Shown here: positions 40,155 to 48,252 of the stretch, piece after piece | Position numbering within the stretch: the first letter of the stretch is position 1 | Layout of the letters: every line of letters begins with the position of its first letter | Source: Rhodanobacteraceae bacterium | GTDB taxonomy: Bacteria > Pseudomonadota > Gammaproteobacteria > Xanthomonadales > Rhodanobacteraceae | Length of the DNA: 64,000 bases | Direction: 5' to 3' | NCBI GenBank assembly: GCA_016790075.1 | Contig: JAEUPP010000066.1 | Coordinates: forward strand, 1-64,000 | The notes under the pieces: model-generated | Told to the model about the DNA's origin: nothing | Database searches by the model: none | What the model saw: only the letters and a program-made list of their open reading frames with translations | Made by a program: the position numbers and the translations under genes

Positions 40155-41564
40155 TCAGTGGATATTGTGCCCCGGATCGGACGGGGATTGACCAGTGGCC
40201 ACTGGCAGGTCCTGCCAGCGGCCCTGTGTTGCCAGGCGGCGAAAACGCAGGAACAGCAATACCGCTGCAACCGACAGTCCGGCAATCAGGCCCATCCACA
40301 TGCCGCGCGCACCGAATCCGGCGCGGAACGCGAGCAGCCAGCCCACCGGCATACCCACGCCCCAATAGGCCAGTACCGTAATGAACATCGGCACCCGGGT
40401 GTCCTTGAGGCCGCGCAGCGCGCCGCTGGAGGCAACCTGGATGCCATCGGAAAACTGGAACAGACCGGCGAGTATCAGCAATTGCGAGGCGAGCGCGACG
40501 ACGGCGACATCACTTGTATACAACGATGCAATTCCTTGCGGCGCAAGCAGCATCGCGCTGGCCGACAGGAACTGAGTCGCCACGCAGAGCCCGATGCCGG
40601 CGTACCCGGCATAACGCACCCCGCGCTCGTCTCCGCGGCCAACCGCGTTACCAACACGTACCGTGATCGCCAGCGCAAGGCCCAGCGGGATCATGAAACT
40701 CACGGCTGAAGCGTTGAGCGCGATCTGGTGACTGGATGCAGTAGTCGCGCCCAGACCGGCCAGCACCAGGGCGACAACGGCGAACAGGCTGGCCTCCATG
40801 AATACGCTGACCCCCATCGGCAGGCCAAGGCGCAGGAGCTGGCCAATGACAGCGAGATCGGGGTGGTCCACGCGCTCGAACAGACGCAGACGGCGGTATT
40901 CCGGCCGCCAGTACAGCCAGGCAAGCAAGGCAAAGAACTGCAACCACATCACTGCTGCCGTAGCCGCACCGCAGCCCGGAGCACCCTGCGGCGAAAAACC
41001 AAGCCGGCCATACATCAATGCCCAACCTATCGGCGCCAGCAGCACAAGCCCCAGCAGGCCGAAGTACATGGTCGGCCGGGTGAGTCCCATGCCTTCGCTG
41101 GTACCTCGCAGCATGAAATAGCCGCAGAGCGCCGGCGCTCCCCAGGAAATGGCGTGTACGAAACCTAGCGCATCCGCACGCAAACTCGCATCCACGCCGA
41201 TCCAGCCAAGAAAATACGGTGCGCAAAGACGCACGGCAAAGAACAGCAGCAGCCCCATTCCGGCCGCCAGCCACAAGGCCTGACGGAACAACGGACCGAC
41301 TTCGGCCAGGCGTTGCGCACCCGCGAGCTGCGCCACGGACGGCGATAACGCCATACTCACGCCCAGTGCCGCGACGAAAGCGAGTACCCAGAAATTCGCG
41401 CCTACCGACACCGCGCCCAGGGTGTGCGCATCGAGATGGCCGGCCAGCATCGTGTCGACAACGGTCATGCCGACGCCACTGAGCTGGCCGGCGATCAGCG
41501 GCAAAGCCAGCCGCACGGTGTCGGCGCATTCCTGCGCGAGGCGCTGGCGATTGATGGCAGGCAT
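40155..41564 (-). CDS. MATE family multidrug efflux protein (NorM-like)
   Basis: 469 residues from the ATG at 41564; an upstream in-frame ATG adds 21 basic residues without similarity. Twelve TM segments in two halves. The first half begins ALPLIAGQLSGVGMTVVDTMLAGHLDAHTLGAVSVG (diagnostic part VVDTMLAG) and the second RLGLPMGVSVFMEASLF. Members use a Na+ or H+ gradient to expel cationic drugs. No regulator is adjacent. The ribosome site before the ATG is weak. It is divergent from the DUF3667 gene. Confidence 0.9.
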   Translation of the reverse strand: MPAINRQRLAQECADTVRLALPLIAGQLSGVGMTVVDTMLAGHLDAHTLGAVSVGANFWVLAFVAALGVSMALSPSVAQLAGAQRLAEVGPLFRQALWLAAGMGLLLFFAVRLCAPYFLGWIGVDASLRADALGFVHAISWGAPALCGYFMLRGTSEGMGLTRPTMYFGLLGLVLLAPIGWALMYGRLGFSPQGAPGCGAATAAVMWLQFFALLAWLYWRPEYRRLRLFERVDHPDLAVIGQLLRLGLPMGVSVFMEASLFAVVALVLAGLGATTASSHQIALNASAVSFMIPLGLALAITVRVGNAVGRGDERGVRYAGYAGIGLCVATQFLSASAMLLAPQGIASLYTSDVAVVALASQLLILAGLFQFSDGIQVASSGALRGLKDTRVPMFITVLAYWGVGMPVGWLLAFRAGFGARGMWMGLIAGLSVAAVLLFLRFRRLATQGRWQDLPVATGQSPSDPGHNIH

Positions 41565-41788
41565 GAGGCGGCGCGAAACCGGTCGGCGGTCGGCTAGTCT
41601 AACAGCGCCACGCGAGCAAGCTGGCATGGAAGCAGCCTCCGGGACCGTATGCCCGCATCGCCCTCATGGGTTCACGCTTGCTCCGGCCAAAGCAATCCGC
41701 GGGCGCGGGAGCTTGCGGACATGAACCACCCCGGGAGCCTGGTGATCGGCCATACTTCAGCGTCGCTGGCCAGCCCGCTCCGAACCTG

Positions 41789-43063
41789 ATGAACCACTCC
41801 ACACCTGTTGACCCGCCGCATCGGGAGCCACTTCAGCCGGTCGCGCCGAATACCGCCGGCACGGGGCATTGCGCCAACTGCGGCGCAACTTTGCAGGGAC
41901 CGCATTGCCACCTGTGTGGCCAGCCGATCAAAGGCATGATCCGCCCTCTGTCGGGTCTGACAGCGGACGTTGTCGACAGCGTGTTCAACCTTGATTCGCG
42001 CATCCTGCGCACGATAGGCCCGCTGTACTTCCGCCCGGGTTTCCTTACGACCGAATATTTCATCGGACGCCGCGTGCGTTATGTCACGCCGTTCCGGCTG
42101 TTTTTCTTTCTGACCGTGATTGCATTTCTGATCACGCAGATCTACAGCGAACAGATGGGCCTGAGTGCAAGCATCGGCAATGGCGCCAAGCAAGGCGCCG
42201 AAGCCCTTGCGACCATACAGGCGGCGGAGACACCCGAGGCGGTGACCGCGCAACGCGACCTGGCGCTGGCTGGCCTGGACGCAGCGACCAAGAACGTCGG
42301 CCTGCCCGAAGAGGCACGCCGTGAAATAGAAGCGGCACGCAAGGAGATCCGTGCTCAGGCGCAGGAGCGCATGGAGTTTCTCGAAAAAGTGCGGGAGGCC
42401 AAGGCGAAAGGTCTGCCGCCGCCAGTGCCACCAGAAGCTGGAAGTGATCCGGGTCCGGCCGTGCCCGCCACCGGCGCCGCACCTTCACCACCCGCCGCTG
42501 CGGACGACGAGCCAGAAATAGTGCTGTTCAACGAGCCGTGGGATCCCAAGACGAAACCACTGACCATTTCGTGGCTGCCCGATGCCGGCAACGCGAAACT
42601 CAACCAGATCATCAGCACAGCCGTCAAGAACGCCAAGAACATACGTAACGAGCCCAAACGCTTTGTCGCTGCGTTTTTCGGTGTCGTGCCGCAGACCTTG
42701 TTCGTACTGATGCCGCTGTTTGCGGTGATGCTCAAGTTCTTCTATCTGTTCAAGCGCCGCTACTACATGGAGCATCTGATCGTCGCGATCCATAGCCATG
42801 CGTTCCTGTCGCTGAGCATGCTCGTGATCTCATTGCTGGGTCTGGCCCGTCTTGCATTTCCGGCAGCGGCGACGCCGCTCGGCTGGCTGGCGACTGCAGC
42901 GACTTTCTGGATACCGCTCTACCTGTTGCTGATGCAGAGGCGCGTGTACCGGCAGAACTGGTTCATGACCCTGTTCAAGTATTCGCTGATCGGGACTTGC
43001 TACAGCGTGCTGATTGCTCTTGCGATTGCGGTTGCGCTGATCATTTCGCTGATCGTCGCATGA
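41789..43063 (+). CDS. DUF3667 family membrane protein with N-terminal zinc ribbon
   Basis: 424 residues from the ATG at 41789; the longer frame back to 41666 has no similarity. A zinc-ribbon HCANCGATLQGPHCHLCGQ (CxxC-CxxC) is followed by the DUF3667 segment RPGFLTTEYFIGRRVRYVTPFRLFFFL. A long charged, partly coiled cytoplasmic or periplasmic insert (about 150-270) with Ala/Pro tracts precedes the C-terminal TM cluster of about four helices. The function is unknown. Its stop overlaps the start of the DUF4286 gene by four bases (ATGA). Confidence 0.85.
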   Translation: MNHSTPVDPPHREPLQPVAPNTAGTGHCANCGATLQGPHCHLCGQPIKGMIRPLSGLTADVVDSVFNLDSRILRTIGPLYFRPGFLTTEYFIGRRVRYVTPFRLFFFLTVIAFLITQIYSEQMGLSASIGNGAKQGAEALATIQAAETPEAVTAQRDLALAGLDAATKNVGLPEEARREIEAARKEIRAQAQERMEFLEKVREAKAKGLPPPVPPEAGSDPGPAVPATGAAPSPPAAADDEPEIVLFNEPWDPKTKPLTISWLPDAGNAKLNQIISTAVKNAKNIRNEPKRFVAAFFGVVPQTLFVLMPLFAVMLKFFYLFKRRYYMEHLIVAIHSHAFLSLSMLVISLLGLARLAFPAAATPLGWLATAATFWIPLYLLLMQRRVYRQNWFMTLFKYSLIGTCYSVLIALAIAVALIISLIVA

Positions 43064-43365
43064 TCGTCTACGAGGTCAGCATCGAGGTCGACCGGGCGAG
43101 CGCTGCGCCGTATCTCGACTGGCTGCGCGAGCATGTGGCGCAGATCCTGCGTATCGACGGCTTCGTACAGGCGCAGCTGTACGAGCGCTGCGACATTCCT
43201 GACGATGCGCCGCGCTGCGGCTTCGTGGTCACCTACCAGCTGCGTGATCAGGCCGCGCTGGCGGCGTATCTCGCAAACCACGCCGCCGGCCTGCGCGCCG
43301 ACGGCGAACGCCGTTTTGGCGGCCGCTTCAGCGCGACCAGGCGCGTGCTGCGCGAACTCGATTGA
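43060..43365 (+). CDS. DUF4286 family protein
   Basis: 101 residues, starting MIVYEVSIEVDRASAAPYLDWL and containing IDGFVQAQLYER and GFVVTYQLRDQAALAAYL, the ferredoxin-like (dimeric alpha/beta-barrel) pattern of DUF4286. The ATG at 43060 overlaps the DUF3667 stop; the longer frame to 42997 lies inside that gene. Small cytoplasmic protein of unknown function, translationally coupled to the membrane protein. Confidence 0.85.
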   Translation: MIVYEVSIEVDRASAAPYLDWLREHVAQILRIDGFVQAQLYERCDIPDDAPRCGFVVTYQLRDQAALAAYLANHAAGLRADGERRFGGRFSATRRVLRELD

Positions 43366-43385
43366 GTCATCGCCGCATCGCGTAC

Positions 43386-44093
43386 TCAGCCTGCCGGCTC
43401 CCGTTGCTGCAGGCGCGTGGCCCGTTGCTCGGGCGTCATGCGCAGGAACTCCTGCCGCAGCGCGGCGCGCCCAGCCGGCGGGGTCGCCAGCAGCAACTGG
43501 CGTAGCGCCTTGCGCTGCCGCGGCTCCAGTGAATCAATCATCAGACGCATGGGCTCGCGCTCGGCCTCCGGCAGCGACTGCAGCCAGCGTTCACGCGCGA
43601 GGGCGTGGCGCTCGCTGTTCGCTCCCTGCAGAAACGCGCGGCGCTCGGCCGGGCTCATGCGCTGGAATTCCTCGCGCAGGCGCGCGCGCTCCTCCGGCGG
43701 CAGATGGCGGAAACGCTCCAGGCCACGGCGCACGCGCGCCTGCTGCTCCGGCGGCATGGCACGAAACAGACGGAAGCGCTCGCGCAGTACCTGACGTTCC
43801 GCAGGAGTCAGCGCCTGCCAGCGGCGAAAGCGATCCTGCATTCGCGCACGCTGCTCTGGCGGCATCACAGCCCAGCGCGCGGCCGCGCGACGCAGGCCGG
43901 CCTGACGCTCCGGTGTCATTCCATCCCATTGCGCCGCAAACGGTTGCAACTGTTCGCGTTCGGTCGCACTGAGGCTGGCATAAGGAATTGCTGCCGATGG
44001 CGGCTCAGCCGGCGGCTGCGCCGCCAGATTCCAGGCAAGCCCGGTCAACAGCAGGAACACCACAGTGCGCAGGCTGGCAGCATCACCGCGCAT
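43386..44093 (-). CDS. DUF3106 family exported protein with tandem helical repeats
   Basis: 235 residues from the ATG at 44093, which has GGAGG at the right distance; an ATG six bases upstream sits on top of that site. The signal segment is RTVVFLLLTGLAWNLAAQ. The mature part consists of repeats of about 20 residues built on L/M-x-PEQRARxxxRxxRW (for example MPPEQRARMQDRFRRWQ, LTPAERQVLRERFRLF, LPPEERARLREEFQ). It is probably a helical periplasmic protein similar in style to chaperone or stress proteins such as CpxP-like repeats, but this is inference. Last gene of the sigma-factor operon, overlapping the 88-residue gene by 11 bases. Confidence 0.8.
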   Translation of the reverse strand: MRGDAASLRTVVFLLLTGLAWNLAAQPPAEPPSAAIPYASLSATEREQLQPFAAQWDGMTPERQAGLRRAAARWAVMPPEQRARMQDRFRRWQALTPAERQVLRERFRLFRAMPPEQQARVRRGLERFRHLPPEERARLREEFQRMSPAERRAFLQGANSERHALARERWLQSLPEAEREPMRLMIDSLEPRQRKALRQLLLATPPAGRAALRQEFLRMTPEQRATRLQQREPAG

Positions 44094-44349
44094 CGTCATC
44101 CTCCTCCGCAACTTGCCCATCCGAAGCGGGCAAGTCGGCAGGGTCTATCCAGTTGCCCTGCGCATCCTCGAATTCGCTGAGGTAGAGCAACAGCGCGGCG
44201 TCGGTCGAACTGATTGCAGCACCGGGGGCTGCCTCGGATCCATCCGCGGACGGCGGCGGTGCCGGCGGCGGCAGGGCGCCCGCCGTCAGCGATACAGCAC
44301 AAAACAAGACCGCGCTTAGCCATTGTGTTCGCCGTCGGCATCGAGCCAT
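44083..44349 (-). CDS. Small exported acidic protein in the sigma-factor operon
   Basis: 88 residues. The ATG at 44349 has GGAG eight bases upstream and lies inside the 3' end of the DUF3619 gene (34-base overlap). A signal segment (WLSAVLFCAVSLTAGA) precedes a Pro-rich linker and SSTDAALLLYLSEFEDAQGNWIDP, then an acidic tail EEDDDAR. I do not recognise a named family, but a short protein of this kind between a DUF3619 gene and a DUF3106 gene fits a conserved arrangement. It overlaps the DUF3106 gene by 11 bases. Probably periplasmic. Confidence 0.7.
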   Translation of the reverse strand: MARCRRRTQWLSAVLFCAVSLTAGALPPPAPPPSADGSEAAPGAAISSTDAALLLYLSEFEDAQGNWIDPADLPASDGQVAEEDDDAR

Positions 44350-44678
44350 GCATAGAACTCCGGATCATCGGTCATCTCGAACTCACCCTCAGCCAGCAGT
44401 TCGGCGTCTTCTGGCAACAGCGTCGGCGCCCTGGCTTCTGCCGGGCTGTGCTTCGGATAGGGCCACCAGAACAGCACCGCGAGCAGCAAGGCCGCAGCGG
44501 CGAGGCCCGGGGCCCAGCGCAATGCGTTGGCTGGTCGCTGCGCAACTGCCAAGGCGCGCTGACGCGCGCGGTTCAGGCGCGACAAGGTCGCCGCATCCAG
44601 GGATTGGGTGGACGCTTCCAGCAGACTGCGTGCCTGCTCGGTCCAATTCGGCTGGTTGGGGTCTGGCGTGGGTTTCAT
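44316..44678 (-). CDS. DUF3619-like single-TM protein, possible anti-sigma role
   Basis: 120 residues from the ATG at 44678, which overlaps the sigma-factor stop by four bases. A cytoplasmic N-terminal helix region (EQARSLLEASTQSLDAATLSRL) precedes a single TM (LRWAPGLAAAALLLAVLFWW) and an acidic periplasmic tail (LPEDAELLAEGEFEMTDDPEFYAWL). The topology, short cytoplasmic domain, one TM and periplasmic tail, and the position directly after a sigma factor resemble anti-sigma factors. No anti-sigma motif such as the ZAS HxxxCxxC is present, so the role is inferred from arrangement. Confidence 0.75.
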   Translation of the reverse strand: MKPTPDPNQPNWTEQARSLLEASTQSLDAATLSRLNRARQRALAVAQRPANALRWAPGLAAAALLLAVLFWWPYPKHSPAEARAPTLLPEDAELLAEGEFEMTDDPEFYAWLDADGEHNG

Positions 44679-45304
44679 CGGTGCGCCTCCAGGGCGGTGC
44701 GCAGCGCATTGAGCGCGCGCCAAAGATGCGTCTTTACGCTGCCTTCGCCACAGCGCATGGCGGTGGCCGTATCGGCCACATCAAGTCCTTCCCAGATCCG
44801 CAACAGGAAAGCCTGGCGCTGACGCAGCGGCAACTGGCGCAACGCCGCATCAAGCGCCTCGCCGGCGTTCTCGCTGGCCAGACGCGCCAATGGGCCGGTT
44901 TCTGCCGCATCGACAGCCATGGCGATCGGGTCCGTATCTTCCTCGTCGTCGCGTGTTGGCCACAGCACGGCGAGCCAGCGCCCGCGAACCTGACTGCGCC
45001 GGTGCCAATCCGTCACGCGGCTGTCCAGGACGCGGTAGAACAACGGCGGCCATTCCGCTTCCGGCTTGCCGGCGTAGTTGCGCACAAACGCGAGCATGGC
45101 TTCCTGCACCAGGTCCAGCGCCTCGTCCCTATGGCCCACCGAGAGCTCGGCAATGCGCAGCGCGCGCCGCTCGACACTGCGCAAAAAGCGGTCGAGGTGG
45201 TTCTTCGCAGTAGCAGCCTGCACCTCGTCCCGTGACATCCAGTCCAAGTCCGTCACTCGTTGAGCCGCCATTGTAGGGGCGAGAATGCGTTGATCGTGAG
45301 CCAT
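44675..45304 (-). CDS. RNA polymerase sigma factor, ECF-like (sigma-70 regions 2 and 4)
   Basis: 209 residues. Region 2 is seen in HRDEALDLVQEAMLAFVRNY and PLFYRVLDSRVTDWHRRSQ. An acidic linker (DDEEDTDPIAM) follows, and region 4 contains LRQLPLRQRQAFLLRIWEG and GEGSVKTHLWRALNALR. The start is not fully settled: 45304 has AGG upstream, and an internal ATG at 45238 (MSRDEVQA) gives 187 residues. It heads an operon with the DUF3619-like TM protein, the 88-residue protein and the DUF3106 protein, all overlapping. An envelope-stress regulator is likely. No promoter matching a self-regulated sequence could be recognised. Confidence 0.87.
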   Translation of the reverse strand: MAHDQRILAPTMAAQRVTDLDWMSRDEVQAATAKNHLDRFLRSVERRALRIAELSVGHRDEALDLVQEAMLAFVRNYAGKPEAEWPPLFYRVLDSRVTDWHRRSQVRGRWLAVLWPTRDDEEDTDPIAMAVDAAETGPLARLASENAGEALDAALRQLPLRQRQAFLLRIWEGLDVADTATAMRCGEGSVKTHLWRALNALRTALEAHR

Positions 45305-46050
45305 GAGGGACCTGCATCATCGTGACAACGCCGGCTCAAGCAGCCAGCAAACGGTGCCATACGGTCGCTGTCCGCCGCACCCGTTGCCTCCAACGCGAGT
45401 CCGGCACAGGGGTTGACAGGCTGCAAACCCAGCAACGGCGCGGTGGAGCAATTGCAGCTACCGTGTCAAGCGTTGTGCACAGCCTCACGGCTGCGGCGAA
45501 CGACCCGGCCGCAAATCCGAAAAATGCCGCATATGAACTTTTTAAGACAATTTAACTGATTGATTCAAAAGGACTATGACGAATTGATTAAAGATTCGCC
45601 AAGGCCACGCAAAGCGCGTATTTACGGCCTTTGCGCGCGCCTGCCGGCCAGTCTTCCACAAGCTTATCCACAGGCCTTGTGGATAAGCAGCAAATCCTTT
45701 TTAAAACAGCCCTCTGCGCACGAATGCTTAAGCAGCCCTACGAATGTTGCCGAGATACGCGCGAACGCCTGCCCAGCGCGTAGACCGAAAGGGCGACACG
45801 GACCCGGAGACGTCTGGATCAGCCAACGCCCGCACGCTCCGCTCCTTGCGGCTGATCGCTGCAGTCCCATTGGCGGCGGCTGGTATTCCGAGCCGACCAC
45901 CCGGCCGTGGAAATGCCCCGGCACGGGTCCGAACGCCGCCAACGGGTGGCCGGCCGCAATCCCCGCAAAAGGCCTGGTTTTTCGTCCCGCTGCCCTAAGC
46001 TACGCTACAGGCCCGAACGGATCTCACCCATAGCACGAACCCAGTCGTCC
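45305..46050. other. Long non-coding region with DnaA boxes between the sigma operon and priA
   Basis: About 745 bases with no credible gene; the longest frame (45560-46033) reads through the DnaA-box palindrome and lacks a ribosome site. An AT-rich tract at about 45525-45600 stands out in this GC-rich window. The paired DnaA boxes lie at 45664-45686, followed by another AT-rich stretch (45690-45708). It must also hold the promoters of the sigma operon (minus) and priA (plus). Confidence 0.6.
45662..45688. promoter_or_regulatory. Inverted pair of perfect consensus DnaA boxes
   Basis: TTATCCACA at 45664-45672 and TGTGGATAA at 45678-45686 are both exact matches to the E. coli R1/R4-type DnaA box. 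They face each other across five bases within an 11-bp perfect palindrome (GCTTATCCACA and complement). A related TTCCACAAG stands just before it. An AT-rich tract at about 45525-45600 lies nearby. The site could be a DnaA-titration or DnaA-regulated promoter site for priA; a replication origin is possible but not shown. Confidence 0.8.
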
Positions 46051-48231
46051 ATGCCCGAGATCCTGCGCGTCGCCGTACCGGTGCCGCTACCCCAACTGTT
46101 TGACTACCTTGCGCCGCGTGGCGCAGCGGTGGCCCCAGGATGCCGCGTCCTAGTACCGTTTGCTTCGGGGCGTCAGGTCGGCATCGTGGTCGATACCGCC
46201 AGCGACAGTGAGATACCACACGGCAAACTCAAAGCTGTGGTCCAGGTACTGGACACGAAACCGCTGCTTACCCGCGAACTGCTGTCTACCCTGTACTGGG
46301 CGTCACGCTACTACCAGCATCCACTCGGCGCGGTACTCGAAACAGCACTACCCGTTGGCTTGCGCCAAGCCAAACCCCTGCCACTGGAAGGCTATCGCGC
46401 GCTCGCGCTCAGCGCGGAAGGGCGCGATACCGCGGCCGACACATTGCGGCGCGGCACACGCATACGCGAGCTGTTTGAGCGGCTGACCGAGGGGCCGCTG
46501 ACCTACGCCGCCCTCGACCTCGCGCTGCCACGCTGGCGCGACAGCGCGGCGGCGCTGCGCCAGCGTGGCCTGATCGAAACGGTGGCGCTAGCTGCCAGCG
46601 CCAGCCTCGCGACGACGACCATAGTGCCGCCGCCGTTGAACCCGGCGCAGGACGAGGCAATCGGCCGGATCAGCAGCGCACTGCAGCGATTCCAGCCCTG
46701 GCTGCTCGACGGCGTGACCGGTAGCGGCAAGACCGAGGTCTACCTGGTACTTATCGAACGCGTGCTCGCACAGGGGAGTCAGGCGCTGATGCTGGTACCG
46801 GAAATCGGCCTGACGCCGCAGACCCTGCGCCGCTTTCGTGACCGCTTCGGCCATCAGGTGCATGCGCTGCATTCAGGGCTGGCCGAAGCGGAACGTTCGC
46901 GCGCCTGGCTCGCCGCCGCACGCGGTGAAGCCACGGTCATACTCGGCACACGTTCGGCGATCTTCTCGCCTATGCCAAGGCTAGGCCTGATCGCCGTTGA
47001 CGAAGAACACGACGCCTCCTACAAACAGCAGGACGGGTTTCGCTACAACGCGCGCGATCTTGCCCTGGTTCGCGCGCGCGCGCTCGGAATTCCGGTCGTG
47101 CTCGGTTCGGCCACACCCTCGCTGGAAAGCCTTGCCAACGTCGCCGCTGGTCGCTACCAGCGCCTGGAGCTACCCCACCGCGCGGGCGGCGCGCGGGCGC
47201 CGCAGTTGCGTATCGTGGATGCCAGGCGCACACGGCTAAGTCATGGCCTGGGCCCGGAGTTGCTGAAGGCACTCAGCGAAACGCTCGCCCGCGGTGAACA
47301 AGCACTGATCTTTCGCAACCGGCGCGGCTACGCCCCGGTGCTGCTCTGTCACGATTGCGGTTGGCACGCCGACTGCGAGCGCTGTGCAAAACCCATGACC
47401 CTGCACCGCCAGCGCGGTCGCCTCATCTGCCACCACTGCGAAGCCGAACGCCGCGTACCCACCCACTGTGGTGACTGCGGCAGCGGGCAATTGATGCCGC
47501 AAGGCCAGGGCACCGAGCGTCTCGAAGAAGCACTGACTGAATTGTTCCCTGCAGTGCCGGTGATTCGCATAGACCGCGAGACGACGCGGCGACGCGGCGC
47601 GCTCGAAGCACTGCTGGACCGATTAGGACCGCATCAGCCCGGTATTTATGTCGGCACGCAGATGCTGGCGAAAGGACACGATCTGCCCAATCTCACCCTC
47701 GTCGCCATACTCGGCGTGGACGAAGGACTGCACAGCATCGATTTCCGCGCCAATGAACGGCTGGGGCAGCTCATCGTTCAGGTCGCCGGCCGCGCCGGCC
47801 GCGCCAGCAAGCCCGGCACCGTGCTGCTGCAGACCCACCATCCGGACCATGCCTTGCTCGGAACCTTGCTGCGCGGCGGCTACCGCGCTCTCGCGCAGAG
47901 TTTGCTTGGCGAGCGCCGCGCGACAGAGTTGCCGCCATTCGCACACTTGGCGCTGCTACGCGCCGAAGCCAAGGATCCATTGGCACCACAGGAATTTCTC
48001 GCCGCCTGCCATGCAGCCTCTAACCAGGTCAACGGTGTCGATGTGCACCCCCCTATTCCGGCACCGATGCCACTGCGTGCCGGATTCGCGCGCAGCCAGA
48101 TGATCCTGTCGGCAACTGATCGGAGCAAACTCCAGGCAGCCTTGCCGACCTGGATGGAACTCTGGCGCCAGCTGCCCTCGGCGCGGCGCGTTCGCTGGTC
48201 CATCGACGTGGACCCGGTCGACCTCTATTGA
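46051..48231 (+). CDS. priA: Primosomal replication-restart helicase PriA
   Basis: 726 residues from the ATG at 46051 (MPEILRVAVPVPLPQLFDYL); the longer frame to 45907 has no similarity. The N-terminal 3'-DNA-binding domain is followed by helicase motifs VTGSGKTEVYL (I), AVDEEHDASYKQQDGFRYNARD region (DEEHD, II) and GSATPSLES (III). The zinc-binding insert has paired Cys: CHDCGWHADCERC and CHHCEAERRVPTHCGDC. The C-terminal helicase lobe includes YVGTQMLAKGHDLPNLTLV. PriA reloads the replisome at stalled forks. No clear ribosome site precedes the ATG. The neighbouring DnaA boxes may connect its expression to replication state. Confidence 0.96.
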   Translation: MPEILRVAVPVPLPQLFDYLAPRGAAVAPGCRVLVPFASGRQVGIVVDTASDSEIPHGKLKAVVQVLDTKPLLTRELLSTLYWASRYYQHPLGAVLETALPVGLRQAKPLPLEGYRALALSAEGRDTAADTLRRGTRIRELFERLTEGPLTYAALDLALPRWRDSAAALRQRGLIETVALAASASLATTTIVPPPLNPAQDEAIGRISSALQRFQPWLLDGVTGSGKTEVYLVLIERVLAQGSQALMLVPEIGLTPQTLRRFRDRFGHQVHALHSGLAEAERSRAWLAAARGEATVILGTRSAIFSPMPRLGLIAVDEEHDASYKQQDGFRYNARDLALVRARALGIPVVLGSATPSLESLANVAAGRYQRLELPHRAGGARAPQLRIVDARRTRLSHGLGPELLKALSETLARGEQALIFRNRRGYAPVLLCHDCGWHADCERCAKPMTLHRQRGRLICHHCEAERRVPTHCGDCGSGQLMPQGQGTERLEEALTELFPAVPVIRIDRETTRRRGALEALLDRLGPHQPGIYVGTQMLAKGHDLPNLTLVAILGVDEGLHSIDFRANERLGQLIVQVAGRAGRASKPGTVLLQTHHPDHALLGTLLRGGYRALAQSLLGERRATELPPFAHLALLRAEAKDPLAPQEFLAACHAASNQVNGVDVHPPIPAPMPLRAGFARSQMILSATDRSKLQAALPTWMELWRQLPSARRVRWSIDVDPVDLY

Positions 48232-48252
48232 AGGCCAACTCGTGAGTACATC

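Noticed and set aside
45525-45710. Firm call of a chromosomal replication origin
   Set aside because: Only two perfect DnaA boxes were found, and dnaA, dnaN, gidA and rpmH are absent nearby; reported as a lead only.
45560-46033. 157-residue plus-strand ORF before priA
   Set aside because: It reads through the DnaA-box palindrome, lacks a ribosome site and shows low-complexity sequence.
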